A stretch of 7,870 nucleotides of DNA from an uncultured Clostridiaceae bacterium (GCA_949841235.1 CATKZA010000068.1:1-7870); one strand, 5' to 3'; shown: positions 1 to 6,496, counted from the stretch's first letter. The notes: generated by a model from the letters alone, not told the origin. Program-made: numbers and translations.

Positions 1-1011
1 TTCCCTTCCCAGCCGCAGCATCTCCTCGCTGAAAACCTCCGTGTAAGTAATCGGCCTGCTGCCCTGCCGCCGCTCCTTCCCATCCTTGATGAAGAAGGGA
101 GCCACCCCATGGTAGGCAGAAGGATTCTTCTGCGCCGGGGGATACCCCTTGCCCTTCTGGGTTACCACATGCACCATCACCGCCTTATTCGACTTCAATG
201 CACTGCGAAATGCAGTAATCATCTGCTTGATATCATGTCCATCGATGGGCCCGATATAGGTGATGCCCATATCCTCAAAGAGCATGCCGGGAATCAGCAG
301 CCTCTTCAGCACATCCTTCGCATGCCGTATGCGATCCGTCAGCGCATTTCCGATGCGGGGCATTTTCTGCAACGCCCGCTCCACATCTTCTTTCAGCCCG
401 GTATAATTGTTATTGGTTCGGATTTTGCCCAGATAGTTGGACATGCCTCCCACGTTTTTGGAGATGGACATCTGATTGTCATTGAGGACGATGACCAGAT
501 TCGACTTCAGGCGGGCGGCATTGTTCAATGCCTCATAAGCCATCCCCCCGGACAGGGCACCATCTCCGATCACCGCAAAGATCTTGTGCCCTTCCCCCCT
601 CAGATCCCTTGCCCTGGCAAGACCCAGCGCCGCCCCCACGGAAGTGGAACTGTGTCCTGTGTCCAGCACGTCGCAGAGGCTTTCCTTTCTCTTGGGAAAT
701 CCGCTCATCCCCCCATAAGCCCGCAGATGCTTAAACCCATCCCTCCTCCCGGTGAGTATCTTGTGGGTATAGCACTGATGCCCCACATCCCAGACGATCT
801 TATCTTCCGGAAAATGACAGCACAGATGAAGCGCCATGGTCAGTTCCACCACTCCCAGGTTCGAGGCCAGATGCCCCCCGGTACGGCTGATGCTTTGCAC
901 CAGAAAACGGCGGATTTCCCTGGCCAGGGCAGGATAATCCTCAAAATCGATATGATGGATATCATTTTCTTTTCTTATCTGTTCCAGTAATTCGCTCACA
1001 ATCTCCCTCAT
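1..1011 (-). CDS. dxs: 1-deoxy-D-xylulose-5-phosphate synthase, N-terminal 337 codons (cut by window edge)
   Basis: DXS condenses pyruvate and glyceraldehyde 3-phosphate, using thiamine diphosphate and Mg2+, to make 1-deoxy-D-xylulose 5-phosphate. This is the first step of the MEP pathway to isoprenoids. My minus-strand translation is open from 1011 to the window edge. It shows TGGHLASNLG at residues 44-53 (with the family His), GHSSTS at 119-124, and the thiamine-diphosphate motif starting GDGALSGG at 149 and ending at the Asn of LNDN near 177-179. YIGPIDGHD lies near 252-260 and KGKGYPPA near 286-293. The family is usually about 620 residues, so roughly the C-terminal 280 are outside. The start is uncertain. 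ATG at 1011 has GGAG only one base upstream, too close for a normal ribosome site. An in-frame GTG at 999 has AGGGAG three bases before it. The product matches the prenyl synthase gene just upstream. Confidence 0.96.
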   Translation of the reverse strand, partial: MREIVSELLEQIRKENDIHHIDFEDYPALAREIRRFLVQSISRTGGHLASNLGVVELTMALHLCCHFPEDKIVWDVGHQCYTHKILTGRRDGFKHLRAYGGMSGFPKRKESLCDVLDTGHSSTSVGAALGLARARDLRGEGHKIFAVIGDGALSGGMAYEALNNAARLKSNLVIVLNDNQMSISKNVGGMSNYLGKIRTNNNYTGLKEDVERALQKMPRIGNALTDRIRHAKDVLKRLLIPGMLFEDMGITYIGPIDGHDIKQMITAFRSALKSNKAVMVHVVTQKGKGYPPAQKNPSAYHGVAPFFIKDGKERRQGSRPITYTEVFSEEMLRLGRE

Positions 1012-1025
1012 TTCTCCGCGAAAGA

Positions 1026-1046
1026 AGAATTTGCCCTGCAAATTCT
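1026..1046 (-). repeat. Perfect 9-bp inverted repeat in the dxs leader
   Basis: On the transcribed strand AGAATTTGC and GCAAATTCT flank a three-base AGG loop. The arms pair perfectly over nine bases. The stem ends 15 bases before the dxs ATG and is followed by the pyrimidine-rich run TTCTTC rather than a clean T tract, so it is not a convincing intrinsic terminator. It could be a leader hairpin affecting dxs translation or mRNA stability, or an operator-like palindrome. The structure is seen directly; the function is inferred. Confidence 0.6.
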
Positions 1047-1121
1047 ACAATTTCGCCTTGCTCACTTGTTAAATTATGCTTAAAATCAGATTACCTCGCG
1101 CTTTGCGCTTCCACCCTTGAT

Positions 1122-1138
1122 TTTGCTTTTACAGCAAA
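1122..1138 (-). other. Short stem-loop immediately after the ispA stop codon
   Basis: TTTGCT and AGCAAA (six pairs) flank a five-base loop directly after the ispA TGA at 1141-1139. No U tract follows, so at best it is a weak terminator or a 3'-end or processing structure between ispA and dxs. A second small palindrome, GCGC-TTT-GCGC, lies at 1098-1108. Apart from these and the stem at 1026-1046, I see nothing in the 127-bp gap. Confidence 0.3.
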
Positions 1139-2080
1139 TCATTTCTTCCTGTGTACCAGTTCCATAATCAGCGTGTTCAAAAAAAGATTCTCTCCCGGAA
1201 ACTGCTCCAGAAGTTCCAATGCCTGTGCGGAATATTCCTCCACCTTCTCCTTCGCCGTCTCCATGCCATGAATCGTCACATATGTCATCTTCTCATTCTT
1301 TTCATCGCTGCCCACAGGCTTTCCCAATTCCTCCGTGGTACTAGTCAGATCCAGTATGTCATCCTGAATCTGGAATGCCATGCCAATGCAGGTGCCGATC
1401 CGCTCCATCCGCGCCACCTGCTCCTCCGTGACACCGGCCAGCACCGCCCCCACCATGAGGGATGCCTCCAGAAGGGCTCCGGTCTTTAGCCGATAGATAA
1501 AATCAATCTGTGCCTCTGTCAGGGGCTTTCTGGTCATCTCCACGTCCACCACCTGGCCTCCCACCATGCCAAGCACCCCCGCCTTTTCCGACAGGATTTG
1601 GAGTGCGGCCACAGCATTTTCTTTGTTCCGGGCCTGTCCCACGCCTCTGACGGCAGTCTCATAAGCATAATTCAACAGGGCATCCCCCGCCAGAATGCCC
1701 ATATCCTCCCCAAAGACTTTGTGGGTAGTGGGCTTGCCCCGGCGAAAGTCGTCATTGTCCATGGCGGGCAGGTCATCGTGTACCAGGGAATAGGTGTGTA
1801 TCATCTCCATCGCCGCCATAAACGCCCCCACTACAGGCTCCTCATCCCCGCCGAACAGACGGTACGCCTCCCGGATAAATATGGGGCGCAGCCTCTTCCC
1901 TCCCGCCATCAGGCTATATTCCATGGCATCGAATATCGTCTTCTGAAAAGAATCTCCCCTTCCGTTCACGACGGTTTCGCCGGCACGGGCCCTAGGCAGA
2001 AATCCCCTGACCATCTCTTCCACCTCCGCCACCCGCTCTTTCATCTGGCGGGAAAATTCCTGCCTGTCCAAAATCTCCAT
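1139..2080 (-). CDS. ispA: Farnesyl diphosphate synthase (short-chain trans-prenyl diphosphate synthase)
   Basis: The enzyme joins dimethylallyl or geranyl diphosphate with isopentenyl diphosphate to give farnesyl diphosphate, the precursor of undecaprenyl and quinone side chains. The 313-residue protein has GGKRLRP at 60-66 (substrate-binding Lys/Arg), the first Asp-rich motif DDLPAMD at 102-108, the GGQVVD region at 174-179, a Lys-Thr pair at 199-200, and the second Asp-rich motif FQIQDDILD at 236-244. The two extra residues inside the first motif mark the bacterial FPP type. Tyr97, five residues before the motif, is the aromatic that limits chain length in E. coli IspA, which favours a C15 product over a longer chain. 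Length is close to the usual 290-310. The ATG directly abuts the xseB stop codon, and the ribosome site GGAGGAG lies inside the xseB 3' end, which suggests translational coupling. dxs lies downstream in the same pathway. Confidence 0.95.
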   Translation of the reverse strand: MEILDRQEFSRQMKERVAEVEEMVRGFLPRARAGETVVNGRGDSFQKTIFDAMEYSLMAGGKRLRPIFIREAYRLFGGDEEPVVGAFMAAMEMIHTYSLVHDDLPAMDNDDFRRGKPTTHKVFGEDMGILAGDALLNYAYETAVRGVGQARNKENAVAALQILSEKAGVLGMVGGQVVDVEMTRKPLTEAQIDFIYRLKTGALLEASLMVGAVLAGVTEEQVARMERIGTCIGMAFQIQDDILDLTSTTEELGKPVGSDEKNEKMTYVTIHGMETAKEKVEEYSAQALELLEQFPGENLFLNTLIMELVHRKK

Positions 2081-2275
2081 CTACTCTTCTCCTCCATTGA
2101 TTACCTGCAATTTCTTCTCCACCTTGTCAATGGAGTCATTGCATGCCTTGACGACCTTCATCCCTTCCTCATATTTCTGAAAGGATTCCTCCAGCGTCAG
2201 TTCCCCTGCCTGCAGGGCATTGATAATCTCTTCCAATGCCTCAAAGGATTCCTCCAGCGTTAATTTCTTTGCCAT
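2081..2275 (-). CDS. xseB: Exodeoxyribonuclease VII small subunit
   Basis: XseB is the small, helical, non-catalytic subunit of exonuclease VII. Several copies bind the C-terminal coiled coil of XseA to form the enzyme that degrades single-stranded DNA from both ends. The 64-residue acidic protein has the family pattern: LTLEESFEALEEI near 5-17, GELTLEESFQKYEEGMK near 24-40, and a C-terminal helix ending KVEKKLQVI. The length is typical. The two LTLEESF heptads are identical, and their DNA contains an exact 18-base repeat (separate entry). The ATG lies eight bases after the xseA stop. The ribosome site GAGG overlaps that stop, so the pair is probably coupled, as expected for subunits of one complex. 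The stop codon directly precedes the ispA ATG. Confidence 0.95.
   Translation of the reverse strand: MAKKLTLEESFEALEEIINALQAGELTLEESFQKYEEGMKVVKACNDSIDKVEKKLQVINGGEE
2180..2260 (-). repeat. Exact 18-bp in-frame direct repeat inside xseB
   Basis: The 18 bases AAAGGATTCCTCCAGCGT (plus-strand reading) occur at 2180-2197 and again at 2243-2260. The period is 63 bp, exactly 21 codons. Both copies encode Thr-Leu-Glu-Glu-Ser-Phe (residues 6-11 and 27-32). The protein-level echo resembles the normal XseB helical repeat. The perfect nucleotide identity, with no synonymous differences, is the unusual part. Recombination or replication slippage between the copies would remove 21 codons without a frameshift. 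Confidence 0.9.
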
Positions 2276-2283
2276 AATCTACC

Positions 2284-3492
2284 TCATTTCTCAGAAATGC
2301 TTTCTACATATTCTACCCGCACCACGGCCCTGCCATCCCTCATAGTCAGAGAAAGGCGTTCTCCTTTTTCCATCTCGCCCACGCTCCGAACCTGGGTGCC
2401 GTCCTCTCTGGACACATACCCATAGCCCGCCTGGAGTTTCTGCAGGGGGGACAACCCCTTTAATTCCTCAATATACAGGCTCATCTGATGCTTTGCCGAT
2501 GTCAATTTCTGCTCCATCAAAAGCCTGAGCTTGTCCTCCCACTCTCCAAGATACAGCCTCTTCTGGGCAATCAAGTCCTTAGGGCTGGAATAGCCAAGTA
2601 TGGCACGGTACTGATTCAGACGTATTCGCCGCATTTCCAGATAGTTGCTCATATGGAGAAAGAGCGCATGAGCGTACTCCTCCAGCTCCATCTGCAAATC
2701 CTGGTACTGGTACACAGCCAGTTCCGCAGCAGCCGAGGGCGTAGGCGCCCGCAAGTCCGCCGCAAAGTCCGCAATGGTAGTATCCGTCTCATGTCCCACG
2801 GCAGATATGATGGGTTTGCCGCACTCTGCAATGGCACGGGCAAGCGCTTCATGATTAAACTCCCACAAATCCTCGATGGAGCCTCCCCCGCGGCCAATGA
2901 TAATGGTGTCCACATCCGTTTTCTCAAAATACCGGATGCCACGGATAATCGTCTCATGCGCCCCCTCCCCCTGCACTCTCGCAGGATAGAGGAGAATCTG
3001 CACATAGGGGTTCCTCCGGCGGGACACATTGCAGATATCCTGGATGACTGCCCCGGTCTGAGCCGTCACCACGCCAATTTTACCGGCATATCTGGGAATC
3101 CTCTTTTTTCTTCCCTCATCAAAAAGCCCCTCCGCTAAGAGGCGCTTTTTTAAACGATCATATTCTTCATACAATGCGCCCACGCCTTCCTTGACGACAG
3201 ACGCTGCGTACATCTGGTATTTCCCATCCCGCTGGTAGACGCTGATATCCCCCGTCACCACCACGCTCTGCCCCTCCGCCATGCGAAAGTCGAGACTACT
3301 CCGGCGGGAGGCAAACATCACGCAGGACAGCTGGGACGACCTGTCTTTGATAGTAAAGTAAATATGCCCGGAGGAGTGATACTTGCAGTTGGAAATCTCC
3401 CCCTTCACGGAAATGTCCTGCAAGGCATATTCCCTGGCAAACATATTCTTAATAAATTGGTTGACCTGGGATACGGTAGTTATCTCTCTCAT
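2284..3492 (-). CDS. xseA: Exodeoxyribonuclease VII large (catalytic) subunit
   Basis: XseA is the nuclease subunit of exonuclease VII, acting on single-stranded DNA in repair and recombination. The 402-residue protein has an N-terminal OB-fold region for ssDNA binding (about 1-100, including VKGEISN and GHIYFTIKD). The catalytic domain follows with TAQTGAVIQDI at 143-153, GRGGGSIEDLW at 200-210 and AVGHETDTTIADF at 231-243, then LRAPTPSAAAE at 247-257. Asp152, Arg201, His234 and Asp237 align with the residues important in E. coli XseA (from memory of that family). A charged helical segment, about 260-350, is the expected XseB-binding coiled coil. Length is within the usual 400-450. The start ATG overlaps the nusB stop by four bases (ATGA), with GGAAAGG upstream, indicating coupling to nusB. 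Confidence 0.96.
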   Translation of the reverse strand: MREITTVSQVNQFIKNMFAREYALQDISVKGEISNCKYHSSGHIYFTIKDRSSQLSCVMFASRRSSLDFRMAEGQSVVVTGDISVYQRDGKYQMYAASVVKEGVGALYEEYDRLKKRLLAEGLFDEGRKKRIPRYAGKIGVVTAQTGAVIQDICNVSRRRNPYVQILLYPARVQGEGAHETIIRGIRYFEKTDVDTIIIGRGGGSIEDLWEFNHEALARAIAECGKPIISAVGHETDTTIADFAADLRAPTPSAAAELAVYQYQDLQMELEEYAHALFLHMSNYLEMRRIRLNQYRAILGYSSPKDLIAQKRLYLGEWEDKLRLLMEQKLTSAKHQMSLYIEELKGLSPLQKLQAGYGYVSREDGTQVRSVGEMEKGERLSLTMRDGRAVVRVEYVESISEK

Positions 3493-3905
3493 ACTGACCT
3501 TTCCTTCACCACGGAAGCCAGCACCCCATTCACGAAACGGTATGATTTCTCCCCGCCGTAACGTTTTGCCAGCTCTACCGCCTCATTGATTGCCACCCCG
3601 TCAGGCACATCCTCATCATAGAGAATCTCATACACCGCCAGCCTCATCACCGACAAGTCTGCCTTGGGAAGCCTGGAGAGATTCCATCCCTCCGCCTTCT
3701 GCCCTATCTTTTCATCTATCTCTGCCAGATGGGCCAGCACGGATTGATATCTTTCCTTCAATGTCTCTTTCGCCTTCTCCGTGGCATCCTTTTCCTCCAT
3801 GTTCTCCAAAAACAAGTCCGCCTGCTCCATCAAATCCTGTTCCTGATGAAACTCCGTCTGGAACAGCATCAGGTATAAATTCTCTCTGATCCTTTTCTTT
3901 GTCAT
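3489..3905 (-). CDS. nusB: Transcription antitermination factor NusB
   Basis: NusB binds boxA RNA together with S10 (NusE) and supports antitermination of rRNA transcription. The 138-residue, mostly helical protein shows the family layout: basic N-terminus RIRENLYLMLFQTEF (5-19), a central acidic helical part, and the conserved C-terminal half with LSVMRLAVYEIL (84-95), AINEAVELAKRYGGEKSYRF (105-124) and VNGVLASV (125-132). Length is typical. AGGA lies eight bases before the ATG. The gene begins 21 bases after the stop of the Asp23-family gene and its TGA overlaps the xseA start (ATGA). In B. subtilis folD lies between nusB and xseA; here it does not. Confidence 0.95.
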   Translation of the reverse strand: MTKKRIRENLYLMLFQTEFHQEQDLMEQADLFLENMEEKDATEKAKETLKERYQSVLAHLAEIDEKIGQKAEGWNLSRLPKADLSVMRLAVYEILYDEDVPDGVAINEAVELAKRYGGEKSYRFVNGVLASVVKERSV

Positions 3906-3926
3906 CAGTTCTATCCTAACTTTCCT

Positions 3927-4310
3927 TTATTCTTCTGCCAGGCTAACGCCCGCTACCCGCACATTCACCTCCGGCACCACCAGGCCCGTCATGGACTCGA
4001 TCTGCTGGCTCACTCGCTCCTGCACCTGCCCCAGCACCTTGGGAATGCTATAGCCGTACTTCATATTCAGGTTCATATCCACCCGCACGCATCCCTCATC
4101 CATCATAACTTTCACGCCCTTGGACGCATTCTTCATCCCCAGTTTCCCAATAATCTCATTGGTGATATTGCCGGCCATGGAAGCCACGCCGTCCACCTCG
4201 CTGGCAGCCAGTGCCGCAATCGTAGCCACCACGTCCGATGCAATCTTCACCTCTCCGATCCCTTTTTTATCCACCACGAACTCCTGATTCTCCTGCTCGA
4301 TATTCAACAT
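3927..4310 (-). CDS. Asp23/Gls24 (YqhY-like) family envelope-stress protein
   Basis: This is an alkaline-shock-protein-23 family protein. It has 127 residues from the start I prefer. The family signature is visible: GEVKIASDVVATIAALAASEVDGVA starts at about residue 19, followed by VKVMMDEGCVRVDMNLNMKYGYSIPKV (about 66-92). A helical region QVQERVSQQIESMTGL (95-110) and the closing strand VPEVNVRVAGVSL (112-124) complete it. There is no signal peptide or membrane segment, so a cytoplasmic, possibly membrane-associated role is expected. In B. subtilis the equivalent yqhY sits after accBC and has been linked to acetyl-CoA carboxylase activity. Those genes are absent here, so that role is only a possibility. 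I chose ATG 4310 because AAGGAGG lies four bases upstream. An in-frame ATG at 4331 lacks a ribosome site. It appears to be the first gene of the housekeeping operon. Confidence 0.9.
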   Translation of the reverse strand: MLNIEQENQEFVVDKKGIGEVKIASDVVATIAALAASEVDGVASMAGNITNEIIGKLGMKNASKGVKVMMDEGCVRVDMNLNMKYGYSIPKVLGQVQERVSQQIESMTGLVVPEVNVRVAGVSLAEE

Positions 4311-4362
4311 ACTGCCTCCTTCGTCTTTCATATCGTTGTCACTGCAACAAACAGTTATCCAT

Positions 4363-4391
4363 AGTATACCATATTCCCATCATGGTTAAAA
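4363..4391 (-). promoter_or_regulatory. Candidate extended -10 promoter for the asp23-family/nusB/xseAB/ispA/dxs operon
   Basis: On the minus strand TGG-TATACT (4371-4363) gives an extended -10 element of the TGn type. A poor -35, TTTTAA, lies at 4391-4386 with a 17-base spacer. Predicted transcription would start near 4356, about 45 bases before the Asp23-family ATG. A near-palindrome, TTGTTGCAGTGACAA, lies in the leader at 4350-4336 and could be an operator. A sigma-E reading of TATACTAT matches six of eight consensus -10 positions as I recall them, but no fitting -35 is present. I therefore favour the vegetative sigma factor. Confidence 0.45.
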
Positions 4392-4408
4392 GCACAACTT
4401 TCTCTTTT

Positions 4409-5182
4409 TTATTTCTCTACATTTACAGGTGTAATCACGATATTTTCCGCAGAGACATCCGTCTTGCGCTTCACGATATCCGCAATCTGCGCCATCTCCT
4501 TATCCGTCAGCTTCTCCACATTCACCACCACGTCGGCACTGCCCTCGCTGATGCTTACCACCGCATCATGAAAGCCCTTTGCCTCCAGCATCATCTCCGC
4601 CGCATTTTCCTGTTCCGCATTTTTGGTAATCTGGGCCACCTCTTTGACCGCCGCCTTTTTATCTTTAGATGCCACGCTCTTATTATTGATAATCTCCAGC
4701 AGGGTCTCCTTATTCTTTGCCCGATTCTGCTCCCTCGTCAGTTTTGCGGAAGAGAAATAGTCACTGCCCAGAGAATTGGATACCATGACAGCCTCCCCCG
4801 GATTATCTTCCGATGCCACCACTTCTCCATCATCGTTCACCACGTACCCGTCACTGCCCTCGTCTTCTGCGGAAATATCCGTACCGCCCTCTTCCTCCGT
4901 GGCCTCCGCAGATGTCTCTACCGTGCTTTTGTTGCCCGCTTTCTTTTCCGTCTTCTGATCCTTCTTGGCATCTGCCTTCTTCTCCTCCTTCACGGGCTCT
5001 TGGGTCTGATCTGCCGTAGCAGCGTCATCCTCTTTGCCCTTCTGGGCGGCCTCCTTCTGCTGGGACGTGACCAGACCGCTGGTGCTGATCTCCTGCCCGG
5101 TAAAATTCAAGTATCCCGCCACCACAATCATCACTGCAAGGGCCGAGATAATAATCTGATTTTTCTTCACAATCTTTTTCAC
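4409..5182 (-). CDS. spoIIIAH: Stage III sporulation protein AH (SpoIIQ partner in the engulfment channel)
   Basis: SpoIIIAH sits in the mother-cell membrane and reaches into the intermembrane space, where it binds forespore SpoIIQ to form the channel or ratchet that supports engulfment and late forespore gene expression. From the GTG at 5182 it has 257 residues. A short basic N-terminus is followed by one membrane segment (about 8-27), then a charged low-complexity linker (about 40-140, rich in Lys, Glu, Asp, Ala). The C-terminal ring-building domain, related to YscJ/FliF, spans about 140-254 and includes SDYFSSAKLTREQNRAKNKE, AAEMMLEAKGFHDAVVSI and SADVVVNVEKLTDKEMAQI. GTG is preferred because GGAGG lies six bases upstream and the membrane segment then starts near residue 8. 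The upstream in-frame GTG (5233) has no ribosome site and would add an unlikely N-terminus. The linker is longer than I would expect for the family. It is the last spoIIIA gene. Confidence 0.93.
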   Translation of the reverse strand: MKKIVKKNQIIISALAVMIVVAGYLNFTGQEISTSGLVTSQQKEAAQKGKEDDAATADQTQEPVKEEKKADAKKDQKTEKKAGNKSTVETSAEATEEEGGTDISAEDEGSDGYVVNDDGEVVASEDNPGEAVMVSNSLGSDYFSSAKLTREQNRAKNKETLLEIINNKSVASKDKKAAVKEVAQITKNAEQENAAEMMLEAKGFHDAVVSISEGSADVVVNVEKLTDKEMAQIADIVKRKTDVSAENIVITPVNVEK

Positions 5183-5198
5183 CGAAAACCTCCATTCG

Positions 5199-5240
5199 TC
5201 TGCTGCCTCAAGGCAAGCCGTGTTACCATTCACAGTAACA
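5199..5240 (-). repeat. Two adjacent hairpins in the spoIIIAG-spoIIIAH gap (copy 1 of a shared motif)
   Basis: Hairpin 1 is TGTTAC (5240-5235) pairing with GTAACA (5226-5221) around an eight-base loop. Hairpin 2 is GCTTGCCT...AGGCAGC (5218-5202), a stem with one bulged base. Both lie before the spoIIIAH ribosome site at 5193-5189. The spoIIIAD-AE gap carries a similar set: GTTACTG, GCTTGC, AGGCAG and GTGAATRGTAAC. There is no U tract, so this is not a terminator. Confidence 0.4.
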
Positions 5241-5243
5241 GTC

Positions 5244-5825
5244 TTATTCCATCTTCATTACTTTTATCTTATGTGCCTTGATGGGAAATAATGCCTGAAT
5301 TGCCTCAATTATTTCTGTCTGGATTTTGGCGGAATCCGCCCCCTGGGCCACCACCACCACACCCTCCACCCTGGGGGAATTCACCTGTACCACATAAGGG
5401 CTGTCCTCCCCCTCCCGCTGCACCAAAATGCTCTCCTTCTTCGTATCATATCTGGAAATATCCCTGTTCCCTCCCCCGCTATCCGTCTCCTTGGTGTCCT
5501 CCTCGGTAGTATCGTCATCCTGCAAGGGCACCTTCTCCTCAGAAGTTGCCAGGGTAAGCATCACCTTCACCCTCCCGATGCCAGACACCCGAGACAGGAT
5601 ATCCTCCGTGGACTTCTCCTGTCTCCTGGCGTAGGCATCCATGGCCTCCAGCGCCAATTCTTCCCCATCCACGGCCGCCGTCTCCTTGCTCTCCCCGCCC
5701 TCCGTCCCCTTCCCATCGGGGATAGAAAATATGAGCAGCACCACGCCCGCCAGCACCAATAACAGCAGTTTTGGCATACCCACCTGCCCTGCCAGTTCCC
5801 GAAATTTCACTTTCTTTCCTTCCAT
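5244..5825 (-). CDS. spoIIIAG: Stage III sporulation protein AG (ring protein of the SpoIIIA-SpoIIQ channel)
   Basis: SpoIIIAG is a single-pass mother-cell membrane protein. In B. subtilis it forms a large ring in the intermembrane space. The 193-residue product has a basic cytoplasmic N-terminus, a membrane segment at about 18-35 (PKLLLLVLAGVVLLIFSI), a short linker, and a ring-building domain. That domain begins with STEDILSRVSGIGRVKVMLTL (about 72-92) and ends with VEGVVVVAQGADSAKIQTEI (about 153-172) and LFPIKAHKIKVMKME. Between these halves is an acidic Thr/Asp/Glu-rich stretch with SGGGNRD (about 98-140), where B. subtilis SpoIIIAG inserts its beta-triangle. The length is normal. The ATG overlaps the end of spoIIIAF by 19 bases, so the two are probably coupled; the upstream ribosome site (CAGG) is weak. 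Confidence 0.95.
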   Translation of the reverse strand: MEGKKVKFRELAGQVGMPKLLLLVLAGVVLLIFSIPDGKGTEGGESKETAAVDGEELALEAMDAYARRQEKSTEDILSRVSGIGRVKVMLTLATSEEKVPLQDDDTTEEDTKETDSGGGNRDISRYDTKKESILVQREGEDSPYVVQVNSPRVEGVVVVAQGADSAKIQTEIIEAIQALFPIKAHKIKVMKME

Positions 5826-6496
5826 AAATATACCTGTTCCTTTCCCAGCGTGAAAGAATCACAGATCTGCTTCTTCAATTCCCTCCCCCTTCGGGAAGTA
5901 TCCTCCTGCCTGTCCTCCATTGGCTCCTCCCCGATGGTGACCGCTTCCACCGCCACTTTCTCCACATCCGAACCGCCGCTTCCGCCACCGCCCTGAGAAC
6001 TCTCTCCGGATGCCTCCCCGTCCTCCTGAGCCGCACTTCCTTCCCTATCTTCCCGCCCCCGGGCATCCGCTCCCTCTGCGCCCGATGCCTTGACCACCTT
6101 TCCCGTCACCTGGGCCACCTCCCAGGCATCTCCCGCCTTTTTAAGCGTCACCCGGGCATCCTCCAGCCCCACCCCCTTCTCCCGGGCAAGCAGTTCCACC
6201 TGCTCTCTCACCGTCTGCTCATATCTTTTGCACAGCATCTGCTCAAATCCCTCCTCCGCCACTCTCATCTCATCCCGAATTTCCGCCAGATCCATCTGCA
6301 AGAACTTTTCTTCCAGAACCCGATACCAGTCCCGGTCACTGCGAAAAAAGGAAAACACAGGCCCCAGGAAGAGCAGGATCAGTATCACCCCGCTAAAGAA
6401 CTGAAAATACTGCCGATATTTCGGCCCGGTGATCAACCCCCGCAGCACGGCAATGATTATCGTATAAATCAATATATTTTGCACAAATTCTTTCAT
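5807..6496 (-). CDS. spoIIIAF: Stage III sporulation protein AF
   Basis: SpoIIIAF is a mother-cell membrane component of the SpoIIIA complex with a ring-like soluble domain. From ATG 6496 it has 229 residues. There are two membrane segments (about 5-22 and 34-51), then a helical part LEEKFLQMDLAEIRDEM (61-77) and the soluble domain, with CKRYEQTVREQVELLAREKG (89-108) and ARVTLKK (114-120), ending LKKQICDSFTLGKEQVYLW. A low-complexity stretch rich in Gly, Ser, Glu and Asp (about 137-177) splits the soluble domain; B. subtilis SpoIIIAF is about 206 residues. The ATG at 6496 is preferred because GAGGG lies five bases upstream and the first membrane helix then begins near residue 5. A TTG at 6529 and an ATG at 6520 in the same frame lack a ribosome site. 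The gene overlaps spoIIIAG by 19 bases and follows an unusually long 157-bp gap after spoIIIAE. Confidence 0.93.
   Translation of the reverse strand: MKEFVQNILIYTIIIAVLRGLITGPKYRQYFQFFSGVILILLFLGPVFSFFRSDRDWYRVLEEKFLQMDLAEIRDEMRVAEEGFEQMLCKRYEQTVREQVELLAREKGVGLEDARVTLKKAGDAWEVAQVTGKVVKASGAEGADARGREDREGSAAQEDGEASGESSQGGGGSGGSDVEKVAVEAVTIGEEPMEDRQEDTSRRGRELKKQICDSFTLGKEQVYLWKERK

Noticed and set aside
109..990. 293-codon plus-strand ORF
   Set aside because: It lies wholly antisense to dxs, whose ThDP motifs are clear; the product is His/Pro-rich with no recognisable domain.
1026..1046. Intrinsic terminator before dxs
   Set aside because: The stem is AT-rich and followed by mixed pyrimidines rather than a T run, and it lies 15 bases before the dxs start.
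1598..2263. 221-codon plus-strand ORF over ispA and xseB
   Set aside because: It is antisense to two genes with clear motifs and has no supported start or family match.
4332..4408. Sigma-E promoter before the asp23-family gene
   Set aside because: TATACTAT matches six of eight -10 positions as recalled, but no acceptable -35 lies at the expected spacing. The extended -10 reading fits better.
4238..5281. 347-codon plus-strand ORF across spoIIIAH and the asp23-family gene
   Set aside because: It is antisense to two well-supported genes and their spacer. Its product is a Leu/His/Arg-rich string with no family motif, as expected from mirrored codon bias.
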